From positions 23,100,001 to 23,164,000 of the forward strand of contig CM059583.1 of the NCBI GenBank assembly GCA_030407085.1: 64,000 nt of DNA, in the 5' to 3' direction. The notes under the pieces were generated by a model. It made no database searches, was not told the DNA's origin, and worked only from the letters and a program-made list of their open reading frames with translations. Source of the stretch: Trichopria drosophilae (taxonomy: Eukaryota > Arthropoda > Insecta > Hymenoptera > Diapriidae). This document shows positions 12,471 to 22,813 of the stretch, one piece after another; the first letter of the stretch is position 1, and every line of letters begins with the position of its first letter. The translations under genes and the position numbers were made by a program.

Positions 12471-12542
12471 ATTGTAATAAATAAATTATTATAGTTTGAT
12501 CCCACGTTGGGCGCCAAATTGTAATAATTTATTTATTACAAT
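12471..12542 (-). repeat. Perfect 21-bp inverted repeat enclosing a retroelement primer-binding-site-like motif
   Basis: The segments at 12471-12491 and 12522-12542 are exact reverse complements (ATTGTAATAAATAAATTATT plus one A). They flank a 30-nt spacer that reads, on the minus strand, TTGGCGCCCAACGTGGGATC. TGGCGCC followed by CAACGTGGG is the form of a tRNA-primed minus-strand initiation site just inside the 5' LTR of retroviruses and gypsy-type elements. An LTR-like ACA end precedes it on that strand. No LTR boundaries, gag or pol were seen. This may be the remnant of a deleted LTR element or a chance motif inside a hairpin. Confidence 0.45.
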
Positions 12543-13298
12543 ATTTACTTTTGAAATTTTACTATTTGACTATGAGAAATTTATTTGCTAAAAAATACCT
12601 GTCAATATAAAATATTGCGTAGAAAATATTAATTATAGTTGTTATGAAAAACAAATTAAAAAGTATAGGAAACTTAAACAAATTCAACGACCATTGAGAA
12701 GTTGAGTCAAGAGTAGTTAAAAGAAATACTTTTTTTGTTAGTATAATTTTGTTGATGTTGTTAATTTTACTATTTTTACTTAAGGTAATATTATTTACCC
12801 AATAAACGATAAAGTATTCCGAATGATTGGAGATCAAGAAATGCGATAAAACAGATTTTAACTATAATCTATAAAATACCGTTGAGGACCTATTGAAATA
12901 CTTTCAGTAGTTAGAAAGTAGTCAAATCAACTACTAATTTTTTTCACTGAAAAACGAATTTGATTAAAACCGCGAATTGGTATCGGTGTTTATATAATGC
13001 TATTTAAACATTTATTTTATCAGTGCATATAGATTCTTACGCAATTCAAATTTAATTACATCTTCATACATCTTAATTACTGTATTTTATTAATTTTACA
13101 AATATGAAAGGGATTATTCATTTTATTCGATATAAATTAAGTTTTATTCGTGGAACGATAATTAAGCCTGTTGAATTAACCGATGTGTTTTCCTCTTGAT
13201 TCACGAGGGGCCTCGGGCTGCCGAGGGGATTGTTAGTAAATCGTTACGTAGATTGGTGTATTGCGCCTGCCGTTTTATATATAAAGTTATATACTCAC

Positions 13299-13447
13299 TC
13301 GGACTATGTATGTGTCTTTCGCTATCACTCGGACTCGAAACTCGATGGTCGATTGGCGAAATCACCCTCAAGTGCCCAGCTGGACTCACAAGACGTTGAC
13401 CAGAACCCGGAGAAGCCATTCTCGAGTCCCGAGAGTCGTTTCCTAAC
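13299..13447 (-). CDS. Internal coding exon (second found) of an unidentified Ser/Pro-rich gene
   Basis: This 149-nt exon has acceptor TTTAATAACAG and then GTTAGGAAAC; the donor is AGTCCGA followed by GTGAGTA. One G completes the codon left open (AT) by the 21125-21407 exon, giving ATG (Met). Then come 49 complete codons and a lone A that pairs with AC of the 4777-4892 exon. The peptide includes LGNDSRDSRMASPGSG, RLVSPAGHLRVISPIDHR and VSSPSDSERHIHSP. Five Ser-Pro pairs occur within 40 residues (MASP, LVSP, VISP, SSPS, HSP) at spacings of 7-11, interspersed with His/Arg. This suggests a disordered region open to proline-directed kinases, which is inference. It has no Cys, Trp, Phe or Tyr. Confidence 0.9.
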
Positions 13448-15140
13448 CTGTTATTAAACATTATTAAGAGTTAGTGACAAAAAATCGACTATCAACTTAT
13501 TAAAAGCATATAAAACACGTCTAGTGTGAATTACTCCATCTAAAATAATTGACAATAGTTATCTATAGGCCAGCGAAATGAGCGAGTTTACCACTTATCG
13601 ATGGTGTGAGACTAAATGGACCAATTATTGAATGTGGGAAATCCAATTTTACCCCCGAGTGTTAAGAAACATAAAATTCGAAAGCATACATTGAGAAAAG
13701 TCGCGTTTATCAGTTACAAACCGTGACATTTGAAAGGATTTCTTATACCCCGTAAAAGAATTATTGTAATTACTGGAATCCCATATATTATCCATAAAAA
13801 TCTTCATCCTTTAGCATTCACTTATTATAAAGTAAAACTAAATATTTAGTGAAAATTACTACATTTTTTCATTGTGATTCAATACTTTGGACATTGTTTT
13901 ATATTCATACTTTCGTTTCATGAGCGTCTTGAGTTTGCAAAAAAAAATGCTTTTCCTCACTACAAAAATTTTCCTTTGAAAAATTCCAAAAAGTTTTCTA
14001 CATTTCAATGAAATGATTAGAATACCTGTACAAAAATGTCCTTATTGCTGTGAGAATATTTACAGAATAATATAGTAGCATATTCAGAAAAATATAGTTA
14101 ATCCAACCACTTAACAAACGTAAAATAGAGGATTACAAAGACAGTAAAATAAACTATCTCTGTAGTAAACAAGACAATAATATTGTTCCGTTTACTATTT
14201 CTCGATTGTATAATAGCATCATCACAGCAGAGTACATAACCTCAAATCTATCTCAGTTTCACAGTTAAATAGTCACTTTAAACATTTGAGAATAGTAAAA
14301 TATATGTAATAAACTTTTAGTTCTTTTGACTCAATTAAAATAATTCTTATCGTAGTAAAAACAGTTATTGTATAATATATTTTACAATATTCTGTACTGC
14401 AAAATTAACATACATTCCATAACAACTTTTCACGTTCTTATTTTTCTTATTATTATATGTTACAAACATACCACCTTTTTTATGGTTTAATTAACCATTT
14501 TTGTTTTCTTTCTTTATACCGCTTAAACAAGACAGTATGGGAATTTTTCAAAGAAATTTGTTCTCAGTGTACTGGAAATAAAACACCTGAAGAATATTGT
14601 GACAAATTTCAAAAGTGATTTGAACAATATTTTTTGACTTTAGTGTCTCCACTTGTGAAACTGTTACTTACGATCTCATAAAACTTTGAACTTTCTCGAA
14701 ACTGTACGTTTCAACTCGGTCGACGTGGGTATCTAAAAAATGGTGCATGCGAAATATTTTTATCCTTATACTCAAGAATACTATGTCCTATTAAGGGGGA
14801 AGATTATAGCCGCCCATTATTTAGAATATAACTTATTGTCAATAGTATTTTTTAATATTATAAACTATGTAAATTTCTGGTCTCCGAATCAGTACACTAG
14901 TTAGTGTTTTTTTATCTTTACTGTAAAATGTAAAATCTAAAATCAATGTCTCTTGAAATATTGGAAATTCACCCGCTAAATTATAAGCAAATGTTTGTTA
15001 CACAAAATTTAATTATAGTAATGATGCCTCTATTTCTATTAACGTTTATCTCATTTTTTATATGGGATTTTATAAACGATATTTTAACTACATTTTTAGT
15101 TTATGACTAATTGTTCTCAAAAATCGTGGATTTTTTTTTT

Positions 15141-15276
15141 ATTTATAGGGTAAAGTGTCCTGAGTGGGAAGGTTTTTTTCAAATGACAGCAGAATTTGTT
15201 AACGCTTTGCGACATGGTGGCCACTAAAGTGTATTTGAAAAAACCATTCCAACTTGGGGCGCTTTTCCCTATAAAT
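15141..15276. mobile_element. Small MITE with GGGTAAAG/CTTTTCCC ends
   Basis: ATTTATAGGGTAAAGTGTCC at the left and the reverse complement of the right end (ATTTATAGGGAAAAGCGCCC) match at most positions. The match continues into a shared GGTTTTTTTCAAAT segment (left about 15171-15184, right about 15233-15246). The element is about 136 bp with no coding capacity. TATA at both junctions may be target sequence. Confidence 0.7.
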
Positions 15277-15521
15277 AATGATAGCAACTTACTTTACTAT
15301 AGTGGCCACGGGAATTCATTTGAAAATTTGAGCTTTCAAAGATGAAGCAATGCATTTTCGCCTGTTTTTGTTTTAATCCAATTTAAGTTTGAGTTAAAGA
15401 AGTGTTGACCTTTGCATCTATGTCAATGTTTATTTAATATTATGTTTTATAAACAAATAAACGACCAAAAATCGTCATTTTTATGGAAACAATTAAGTCG
15501 CCAGTACATGTTCAATTGCAT

Positions 15522-15987
15522 TGAGATGAAACTGGGTACCTGGGGGATTTTTGAGGTCGCTAATTACGAATTTGAACTCAGATTTTGGGAATTCAAAATG
15601 TCGGATCCAATATGGCCGACCAAAATGCAAAAACATACTGAATCGAGATGAAACTAGATACTGGGGGATTTTTGGGGTCGCTGATTTCTAATCTGAACTG
15701 AGATTTTGAAAATACAAAATGGCGGAATCAAGATGGTCGTAAAAAATATAAAAAGTTACTTTATCCAGATGAATCTCAGTTCAGATATAGAAATTTTAGT
15801 TTTCAGATTTTTAATGTCCAAACTCTGAGTTCAAAAAACCAACCTCAAAAGCCCTCGAGTACTCAATTTCATCTGGATCAAGTATCTTTTTGCATTTCGG
15901 TCGGCCATATTGGATCCGCCATTTTGAATTTCCAAAATCTGAGTTCAGATTCGTAATCAGTGACCTCAAAAACACCCAGTTTCATGG
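15522..15987. repeat. Two direct and one inverted copy of a 123-bp unit
   Basis: Unit 1 starts at 15522 (GAGATGAAACTGGGTACCTG) and unit 2 at 15645 (GAGATGAAACTAGATACTGG). A third copy at about 15862-15987 is in the opposite orientation. Each contains GGGGATTTTTG-GGTCGCT, AACTCAGATTTTG and CAAAATGGCGG-ATCCAATATGG or their reverse complements. The middle (15769-15861) is a shorter degraded copy. The layout is a foldback structure built from a tandem unit; related fragments lie at 5097-5255 and about 17790-17960. ATGGCGG-like words belong to the repeat, not to translation starts. Confidence 0.8.
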
Positions 15988-17290
15988 AAAATGGTTCATC
16001 AGAAAAATGTATGCTGTAAAGGGTTAAGTAATGAATATTGAAACTCTTTATAGGCGGCATTCGAAAGGCCTAAAAAAAGAAGCATTATTTAGCCACTAAT
16101 TGTTTTACAGATTTCGTTTTAATTTTGAAATCAACGAGTTTTTACAAAAATTATAATAAAAAAACCATAGTAAGATAATATGTGTATGTATGAGTAATAA
16201 CGTATGTCTGGTAACGAAATAAAGTTACAAATAATAATCAGATTACAATGAAATTGAAACTAATTATATGATGGAGGGTCGAATATAGTCTTAATCTGTG
16301 AAGATTTATTAAAATAACATTTGTACTCTCTATTTCAAAAAGACTTCTTTAACGTCTACTTTACACATTTCTTGAAGTGAACATTTTGCACTACATTTAC
16401 AAAAAGTTTCTTTTGCGAACTTCAAGATTCGAACATAAGAGTCAACCATTTTACTTGGAAAGAATGAGACATTATTTCTCTAAGAGGACAAGGAAAATTT
16501 ACTTATCTTAGAGCAGCAGCGACGGAAACATTAATTTTTTAAAATGATTTGAACAACAATAAACAGTAATTCAAAATTAAATAAAAGGAAATTCGAATTG
16601 CAGAAAAGATAAGAAAATACGTTTTCTACGACAAGGGAAGGACCAAAATCGCGCTTACACTGTCGACAGGAAAGCCTGTTCGCCCATTTTACTTATTGTC
16701 GCACGAAGCCCCAAGAGCGTAAAATAGGCGAGAGGAGAAAATGTGTCACTGCTGGAAGAAAATTGTTCTGTCGACTTAGTGCTCGACTGAAACGCGATGG
16801 AAATATTCAAGACCTTTCAAAGTATAAATTTACAGAATGCGCGAAGCCGTTTTACTTGCTAGTATTTTGAAAAAGGCAAAATTTGAGAAATAAACATGAT
16901 TTTTCATGAATTGAAGGAAACTCGATAAAATAAATGTTTACCGGAAAATATTCATCATCTTTTATGACTGTCTTTTATAACCAGTTTCGTATTTAAAGTT
17001 AATCTTTTCAATTTAACTTATTAGTAATGGTACGACGTAGAACAAAGGAAAAATTAAAATTATTACGTCTTAAAATCAGCGTTTAATCATGAAATAGCAA
17101 TGATTCAACTGCATGTCAATGAAATTCTAAAAAAGAAATTGAAACTTAATATTTATTCAAAATTGTATTTATGTCCTTAAATCATGCCAATGCTTTATTA
17201 CAGTACGAAAAAGTACAGAAAAATACGATTTCTTGTAAAGTTTTGTTTATATCCATCGTATGGTCTAAAAGTTGTGCTTTCAAATATTAA

Positions 17291-18461
17291 CCCATTAACG
17301 TCCAAGATGACGAGACGTTTAGCTCTATTTCAAAGCTCTCTAGCAAACTGAAAAATGAAAGAATCATAATGAAACAAACTTACTTTACTATTTTTAGGTA
17401 TGTTCTATTGATTTATGGGGTCAAAATTGCGTTTTCTTTCCTTAGAAAAAAACAAACAATATGGCGGATTTCATCTGAAAAAGTACCAAAAAATCTGAAC
17501 ATTTTTTTTCGACATTTTTTACAAGCTGATAAAGGACTGTGATCCATTACAAACGGTCGACAAAAGTGGACAAATAACTTGTAGTTTAAGGGGAACATTT
17601 TTTTACTGAACACCATTCAGTTTCTCCTATTAAAAATGGCGTTGAAAATTTCTAAAAATACGTGTTTTTCCTAAATATTTCTGAAATAATTCGTCATCAA
17701 TCTAAATTTTTATATTATATATAATTTTGTAATATTTTATCAAATATTCATGGTCACTTTTTAATATATCTGACGATGTTAGTAGTGTCGGATTCAATAT
17801 GGCGGCCCTGGAAATGTAAAAAAAATGGAATTTTTCACATGCCTCGTCGGAAAATGTTTCGATGCTTTATTTTATTGCATCTTTTAAAGTTCAGTATTAT
17901 TATTGAATCGAAATATAATGAGGAATTTTCAAAATCCAAAATGGCTGATCAAATATGGCGGGTAAAATAATCTAAATTATTTCCGGATACAAAAATTGTA
18001 TCTTATTCTATGTAAAACTTCGGTGAAAAAGTGGTCGTTTTATGAACGAATCTGCTATTATTAACATCGTCAAGTATATTAACAAGTGACTATAAATATT
18101 TAATAATCGACATTTTACATTTTAAGACAAAAATTTCGATCAATGTCGATTTATTTAAAAAAAAAACATTTAGGAAAAACACGTATTTTTAGAAATTTTC
18201 ACACTTTTCCGACATTTTTAATAGGATAAACTGAATGGAGCTCAATAAAAAAATGTTCTCCTTAAACTGCAACTTATTTCTCCACGTTTGTAAAAAATTG
18301 TCCGATTTTTCGGTACTTTTTCAGATAAAATCTGCCATATTGTTTTTCTGCGGCAAGGAATCCCAAATTTGATCCTATAAATCGATATCATTATGAAATT
18401 TTCATTTTCCGATTTGCTAGAGAACTTTGAAATAGAGCTAAAAATCTTGGACATTAATGGG
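17291..18461. mobile_element. TTAA-flanked foldback element, piggyBac-like, 1171 bp
   Basis: Exact TTAA lies on both sides (17287-17290 and 18462-18465), the target duplication of piggyBac-superfamily transposons. The termini are CCCATTAACGTCCAAGAT on the left and the reverse complement of ATCTTGGACATTAATGGG-like sequence on the right. The arms are long (left to about 17790, right from about 18050). They share AGCTCTATTTCAAAG, CTCTAGCAAA, AACAATATGGC-GATTT, ATCTGAAAAAGTACC, CCATTCAGTTT and TTTCTAAAAATACGTGTTTT, in the same order. No transposase is present. The centre holds fragments resembling the ATGGCGG repeat. Confidence 0.88.
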
Positions 18462-19174
18462 TTAACATAGTAGATGGGAAAGCAACGAGAAAATAGTTTT
18501 GGAAATTTTACCATTTCGGTTACCATCAACAATGGTATAGTTTAGAGGCAGTGTTTCATTACGCAACATGAATGACTGTAAAATACCCAAAAATTCTAGT
18601 CATTTTTTTAATACATAATCGCAAATTTTCGTGCGTGAATGTGAGCCTCTAAATTACCATCTGAGATAGTAAAATTTTAAAAAAGTTTACTATATTTAGT
18701 GTATGAGAGGATCAATATTTTAGTTATTAACTTAATTTATGAAAGCTAGTGTTATGCTGATATAAAGTATACCATTTACGATTGTGTATTTTATATGTTG
18801 TAAGAGAAATAATTATTTTTTTGTTTTTAGGTAATTACTAAAAATAGGAGTTAATACTGAAACAAACATGTTACGTGAAAATCAAATTAACACAAAGGTT
18901 GTAAAATGTTTTATACAGTAGGAACAAAAGTAGAATATTTTAATTCTCAGTGGCATTGTTATACTGTAACAAAAGCATATCATAATTTAAAAAATCATAT
19001 GTTTATACTACTGAATTAGTCCAGAAATATTAACGAAGTGAACAGTCATTGTATAATGGAATTACTAACAATACTAATTCGTTTATTAAGCCAATAATAA
19101 TGAATTAGTTTATTGACTTTATTAATAATATTATTAACTAATAAAGTTAATGGCCTACTTTTCACTAACTAGTA

Positions 19175-19669
19175 CACTCAGAAAAAATGTAGTTGAAATG
19201 ACCATTTTTTTACTATGAATCATAGTCTGAAATGAGGACTAGGCATGGTAATAGATAAAGTAACTATTCTGAAATAGTAAAGTTTAAGACTTAGTGCAGT
19301 ATTGATTTTTGTTTTTCTGTTTGTTGCCTTGTTTATCTTAAACAAAGAGCGAATGGAGAAAAGTGGACTTTTCATATGCTATGATATATATAGTATACAA
19401 ATATATTTAAAATGTAAATATTGACTCCTTTCCATATTTTTTATGACAATTTCTTATACAATTTCTCTCAGTGGAGGTAGTAATTTTCTGAAATGACTAT
19501 TTCAAAATAGTTCAGTCTATTCGTCTATTATGATAAGTAACATTTTGAAACAATAGTTAAACTTGACTATTTCAAAATAGTTATTTTAACTATTACCATG
19601 CCTAGTCCTCATTTCACACCATGATTCATAGTAAAAATATGGTAATTTCAACTACTTTTTTTCAGAGTG
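19175..19669. mobile_element. MITE with about 115-bp terminal inverted repeats
   Basis: The left end CACTCAGAAAAAATGTAGTT pairs with the reverse complement of the right end, CACTCTGAAAAAAAGTAGTT. The match then runs through TTTTTACTATGAATCAT, TGAAATGAGGACTAGGCATG and GTAATAG-TAAA-TAACTATT-TGAAATAGT. The arms are nearly identical, so the copy is fairly young. The interior (about 19290-19545) has no open frame of note. Flanks are AGTA on the left and CATT on the right, with no clear target duplication, so I cannot assign a superfamily. Confidence 0.85.
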
Positions 19670-21124
19670 CATTAACGAGATCTATTTTCCGACATATTCT
19701 GAAGTGTCCATTAACAACAAATTAAAACTAACAAACTAATTTTAAGAGATTTGTTTCATATACAAATGCAATCCAACAGTATGAAATGACAATCTGTAAA
19801 CTTTAGTTGGTGATAGCAGATTAAAGTTGTCATCCCTTTCGATCGAAACTTCATAACTCTTGCGTATAAGTTACGAACTTGAAATAAATGATAGCAGAAT
19901 CAAATCGCTTTGTCGTGGAATGATATACACTTCGCGGTCAATGATCAAAGGTCGAAAAGTATTCATAGGTCTCTGGAGAAGCATGAGCAGCATTTCGCTC
20001 GTAAATTACTCTTGTTACGAGTTCTACAACAGTAGTTCGCGTGATATATATCCCGACAATAAGTCGCAATTAGCGGTTAGAACAAAAGTGACATTTTGAG
20101 TTAAAACACGCGATATATACAGCTTCTGTATTGTATCTTTAGTAAATGACGTCATATATTACTAAAAGAGAGCAATTTTTCCCGCTACTAAATAAAAGTT
20201 TCAAACTTTGTTCAATTTTAATATTTTAGTTTACTAGATTTTTAAAATTTATTAATGAAACTACGAAAATGACATAGTTCCAATTTCGTTTTTTTTTCTT
20301 TTTCTTTTTTACATTCAAGAATATATTATATTTCGAAACAGAGAACATATCATTCTGTTTCAGCTTTTCCAGGAGCACAAAATGAGTCTTTTCCCCGAAA
20401 ATTATCGAGAAGCAAGGCCACGGTCGAAAAATGGCTGATTTAGTCGATCATTAAATCAGCTATCGAAAGATCAGTCAACTGAACGTCATTTTAATTTATT
20501 CACAAATGGATAAAATAAAAGCATCTAATTATGAACATCTCAAGAATTTGTCTAGTCTCAAAAACTAGTCTAACAATATATTCAGTGAAGTATAGAAATT
20601 CATTGCATTATTATCTGTCATAAACAATCACAGTCATTTAAACGATGTGTAACTACTTGTATATATTAAAAATTTCCAGTTCATTAGCAAGTAAAAAATT
20701 ATTGCTATCATAATTAATATAGACTAAAAATCTTTTCTTTATTTGTCTATAAAACAATGCGAAAACGTGGTATAATAGTCCATAAAAAGTAATTTTCTCA
20801 GTGTGAATGGGACGACCTAGAAACTTATCGTCATTTTTTTCACACCATTTCCTTTATTCAAAAAACGATTGTTTCGCTACTATCTGCTACTAATCTGACC
20901 GTACGTTTTAAGTACGATAGTACTATAATCTGCACATGGTAACCATTTTTCATAACATGCTCACGCGACAAGGATGCAAACTGCACCCATTCGCTTATCT
21001 AAACCGCCCTAGAGGCGTGTCTTTTGGGTTTTTATTATCTCGCATTTTACGCCCAGTAATTACTCCCTTGCGAAACCTGTTACATTTTACGCGTCAACGT
21101 TTGAAGATCATAAAAGTGGCTTAC

Positions 21125-21407
21125 ATGGATGAATTCGTGAGCCTGACATCGCCGCTACTGGCTGCTCGTAGGATCTGTGAGCTAATGGAGCTGTCGTGGG
21201 CCGGCTGTTTCACGGATTGCGGAGGTGATTGGTGAACCGGAAGTGGTTGTTGCCGGTGATGACCGCCAACTCCACTGGAACGCGGAAGCGGAAGCGTCGA
21301 CACCTGTGCCGACGCATACTGCGTATGTGACCTCTGCGGAAGCTGAGATGTGCTAACTGCCCGGGGTGGTAAAGGATCCCGTCCGATCACTGACCCAGAA
21401 CCGGAAG
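21125..21407 (-). CDS. Internal coding exon (first found) of an unidentified Ser/Pro/Gln-rich gene
   Basis: This 283-nt exon has acceptor TTTGGTTTACAG followed by CTTCCGG and donor TCATCCAT followed by GTAAGCC. CT finishes an upstream codon, 93 complete codons follow, and AT is left over to be completed as ATG by the 13299-13447 exon. The peptide begins SGSGSVIGRDPLPPRAVSTS. It has a His/Gln/Pro-rich middle (GGHHRQQPLPVHQSPPQSV) and ends SSQILRAASSGDVRLTNSS. About one residue in five is Ser; there is no Cys, Trp or Phe and no membrane segment. GC content is well above the flanking DNA, as expected for an exon. There is no signal peptide or start here, so upstream exons must exist; I could not find them between 21408 and 64000. 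It could be part of a cytoplasmic tail or linker of a signalling or adapter protein, but I do not identify it. Confidence 0.9.
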
Positions 21408-21987
21408 CTGTAAACCAAACGAGAACATAAATATTACGTGATCAATGTTTGGTTCGGTGTGCAACGTACACCTATGTCGGTTATATTCCATATTAAAGCT
21501 ATGTAATTCCAAGGTTCGAAGATATTGGAAAGTCATTAATCATAGTTGGCATGTTTACGATTTCTTCCTGTTACTTGTGTTATAATTCTACACGATCTAG
21601 TTCATTTAATGCTATGAAAGGATTCGTGTAGACTATATTAACCTTCCCCGGTTACTGGGGGTCCAGCAGACCCCACCAGGAATTTAAAGGTAAATAATTT
21701 GGTAATAATAATTTGGAAATATTGGAACACCTATCGGTAATTTAAAGTTCTAACAGTAAATTTCTGGTAATGCCGTTGTCTGGCAAACATCAGTATACTC
21801 GTGGTACATTACAAAAGTTAGTCGATTTCGTGGCGGGGTCCAGCGGACCCCAGTGTGACGACGGTGCATACTTTGAAGAAAATAACAAAGCTTTTATTTC
21901 ATGATTTGTGTAGTATAAATAGTCGAAATAACACGATAAATAATGCGTATTGTACATCTATTATCGACTGTCAATAATATTATGAGA

Positions 21988-22228
21988 CATATACTATTTT
22001 TGACATACGTATGCGTAAAATTTGATTTTACGCACCGTTTTTGGTACGTAAAATACGATTTTACGCACTCGTATTTGACACACAAAAAACGCCGCACAAA
22101 TTTTCCGCATAGTATGTCAAAAAATACGGTTCGACACGCGTGCGTAAGAATTCGATTTTACGCACCGGCCTATCTAATCCCATGTTAAAAAATGATGCGT
22201 AAAATCCTATTTTACGCACATGTATCGA
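21988..22228. mobile_element. Palindromic element built of GCGTAAAAT/ATTTTACGC phrases
   Basis: The ends are inverted: TTTTTGACATACGTATGCGT on the left and, reverse-complemented, TTTCGATACATGTGCGTA on the right. The phrase TGCGTAAAAT-NNN-ATTTTACGCAC, itself a small palindrome, occurs at about 22011-22034 and 22196-22220. Half or variant copies occur at about 22045-22066 and 22140-22164. TATGTCAAAAAATA near 22111 is a further internal terminus-like word. The ends resemble those of the 58097-58534 element (TTTTGATACACGTGTCCGTA). It sits inside the piggyBac-type element, so it inserted later. Confidence 0.65.
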
Positions 22229-22239
22229 AATGTACTATT

Positions 22240-22407
22240 ATGGTTTTAGAGATGGCTTACAATTTAAGAGTTCGTAATATTCGCAAGCAATTAGAAAAGA
22301 CTGAGGAAGATGAAACTATTGGCAGAGATGCTTCAGAAATTTTCGATTATCAGGATGTAAATTACTTTATTTGTTTAGTTATGTATCTTATATTTAAAAA
22401 TTATGTA
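22240..22407 (+). pseudogene. Possible N-terminal fragment of a piggyBac-type transposase
   Basis: A frame from ATG at 22240 reads MVLEMAYNLRVRNIRKQLEK and then a Glu/Asp-rich run (TEEDETIGRDASEIFDYQDV) before losing coding character and stopping after NYFICLVMYLIFKNYV. The frame can open at 22192, but that part lies in the palindromic element. Position inside a TTAA-flanked element and an acidic, charged start are compatible with a transposase N terminus, which in piggyBac proteins is acidic and poorly conserved. No DDD catalytic domain is left. The identity is inference from context. Confidence 0.4.
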
Positions 22408-22813
22408 TAAATAAACAAAGTATGTAGGTACAAATTATGTATTTTATTTTTTAAAGATTATGCACTTCATTCATCTAAATAAAAACCTTTTTTTAAATTG
22501 TAAAACAGTGGACTATTTTTATTCCACAAGAAAGCAATCTGCAAAGTACGTTCAGAAAATTTCATTAAAAAATATTGAAAATATAATAAGTTATGATTTT
22601 TTAAGTGAATAAAGTCATTTTCTGCACTTTTTTTTATTTGTAATTTTCTTTACTATGTTAGATGCAAACTTATTCAAATTGAATTTTGAAATGAATTTTA
22701 GAAACTTACTATGGCTTACTCATCTAATGCAGGAACGATTTTAAGCATTGGGGTCCGGTAGACCCCGTGTGTCACTCTTAGCATTTTTAGGAGGTGTGAC
22801 CGGCGAAGGTTAA

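Larger units (their letters stand above)
4893..13298 (-). other. Intron, 8406 bp, between the second and third exons found
   Basis: The intron is bounded by the GTGAGTA donor of the 13299-13447 exon and the TTATTTTTCAG acceptor of the 4777-4892 exon. It carries many transposon relics, listed separately. Stretches 5256-7924, 8015-8600, 8672-9843, 10991-12470 and 12543-13298 are AT-rich with nothing further recognised, except a moderately GC-rich patch at about 8950-9530 without supportable exons. There is also a short palindromic, TAGT-rich segment at about 12880-12960 that resembles the arms of the 19175-19669 element. Confidence 0.8.
13448..21124 (-). other. Intron, 7677 bp, between the first and second exons found
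   Basis: The intron runs from the GTAAGC donor of the 21125-21407 exon to the TTTAATAACAG acceptor of the 13299-13447 exon. It contains the elements listed at 15141, 15522, 17291 and 19175. Stretches 13448-15140, 15988-17286, 18466-19174 and 19670-20930 are AT-rich with nothing else recognised. The last about 190 bp before the exon (20930-21124) are noticeably GC-richer but hold no extension of the open frame. Confidence 0.8.
21642..22809. mobile_element. piggyBac-type element with TTAA duplication, internally degenerate, 1168 bp
   Basis: TTAA flanks both sides (21638-21641, 22810-22813). The termini are inverted: CCTTCCCCGGTTAC on the left and, as reverse complement, CCTTCGCCGGTCAC on the right. 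Each end carries a subterminal palindrome of the form GGGGTCC-NNN-GGACCCC: 21658-21674 and 21835-21851 on the left, 22750-22766 on the right. TTAA target sites and subterminal repeats are known features of piggyBac transposons. The interior holds a nested palindromic element (about 21988-22228) and a short frame that may be transposase-derived (22240-22407). It is far shorter than an autonomous copy of about 2.3 kb or more. Confidence 0.88.
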
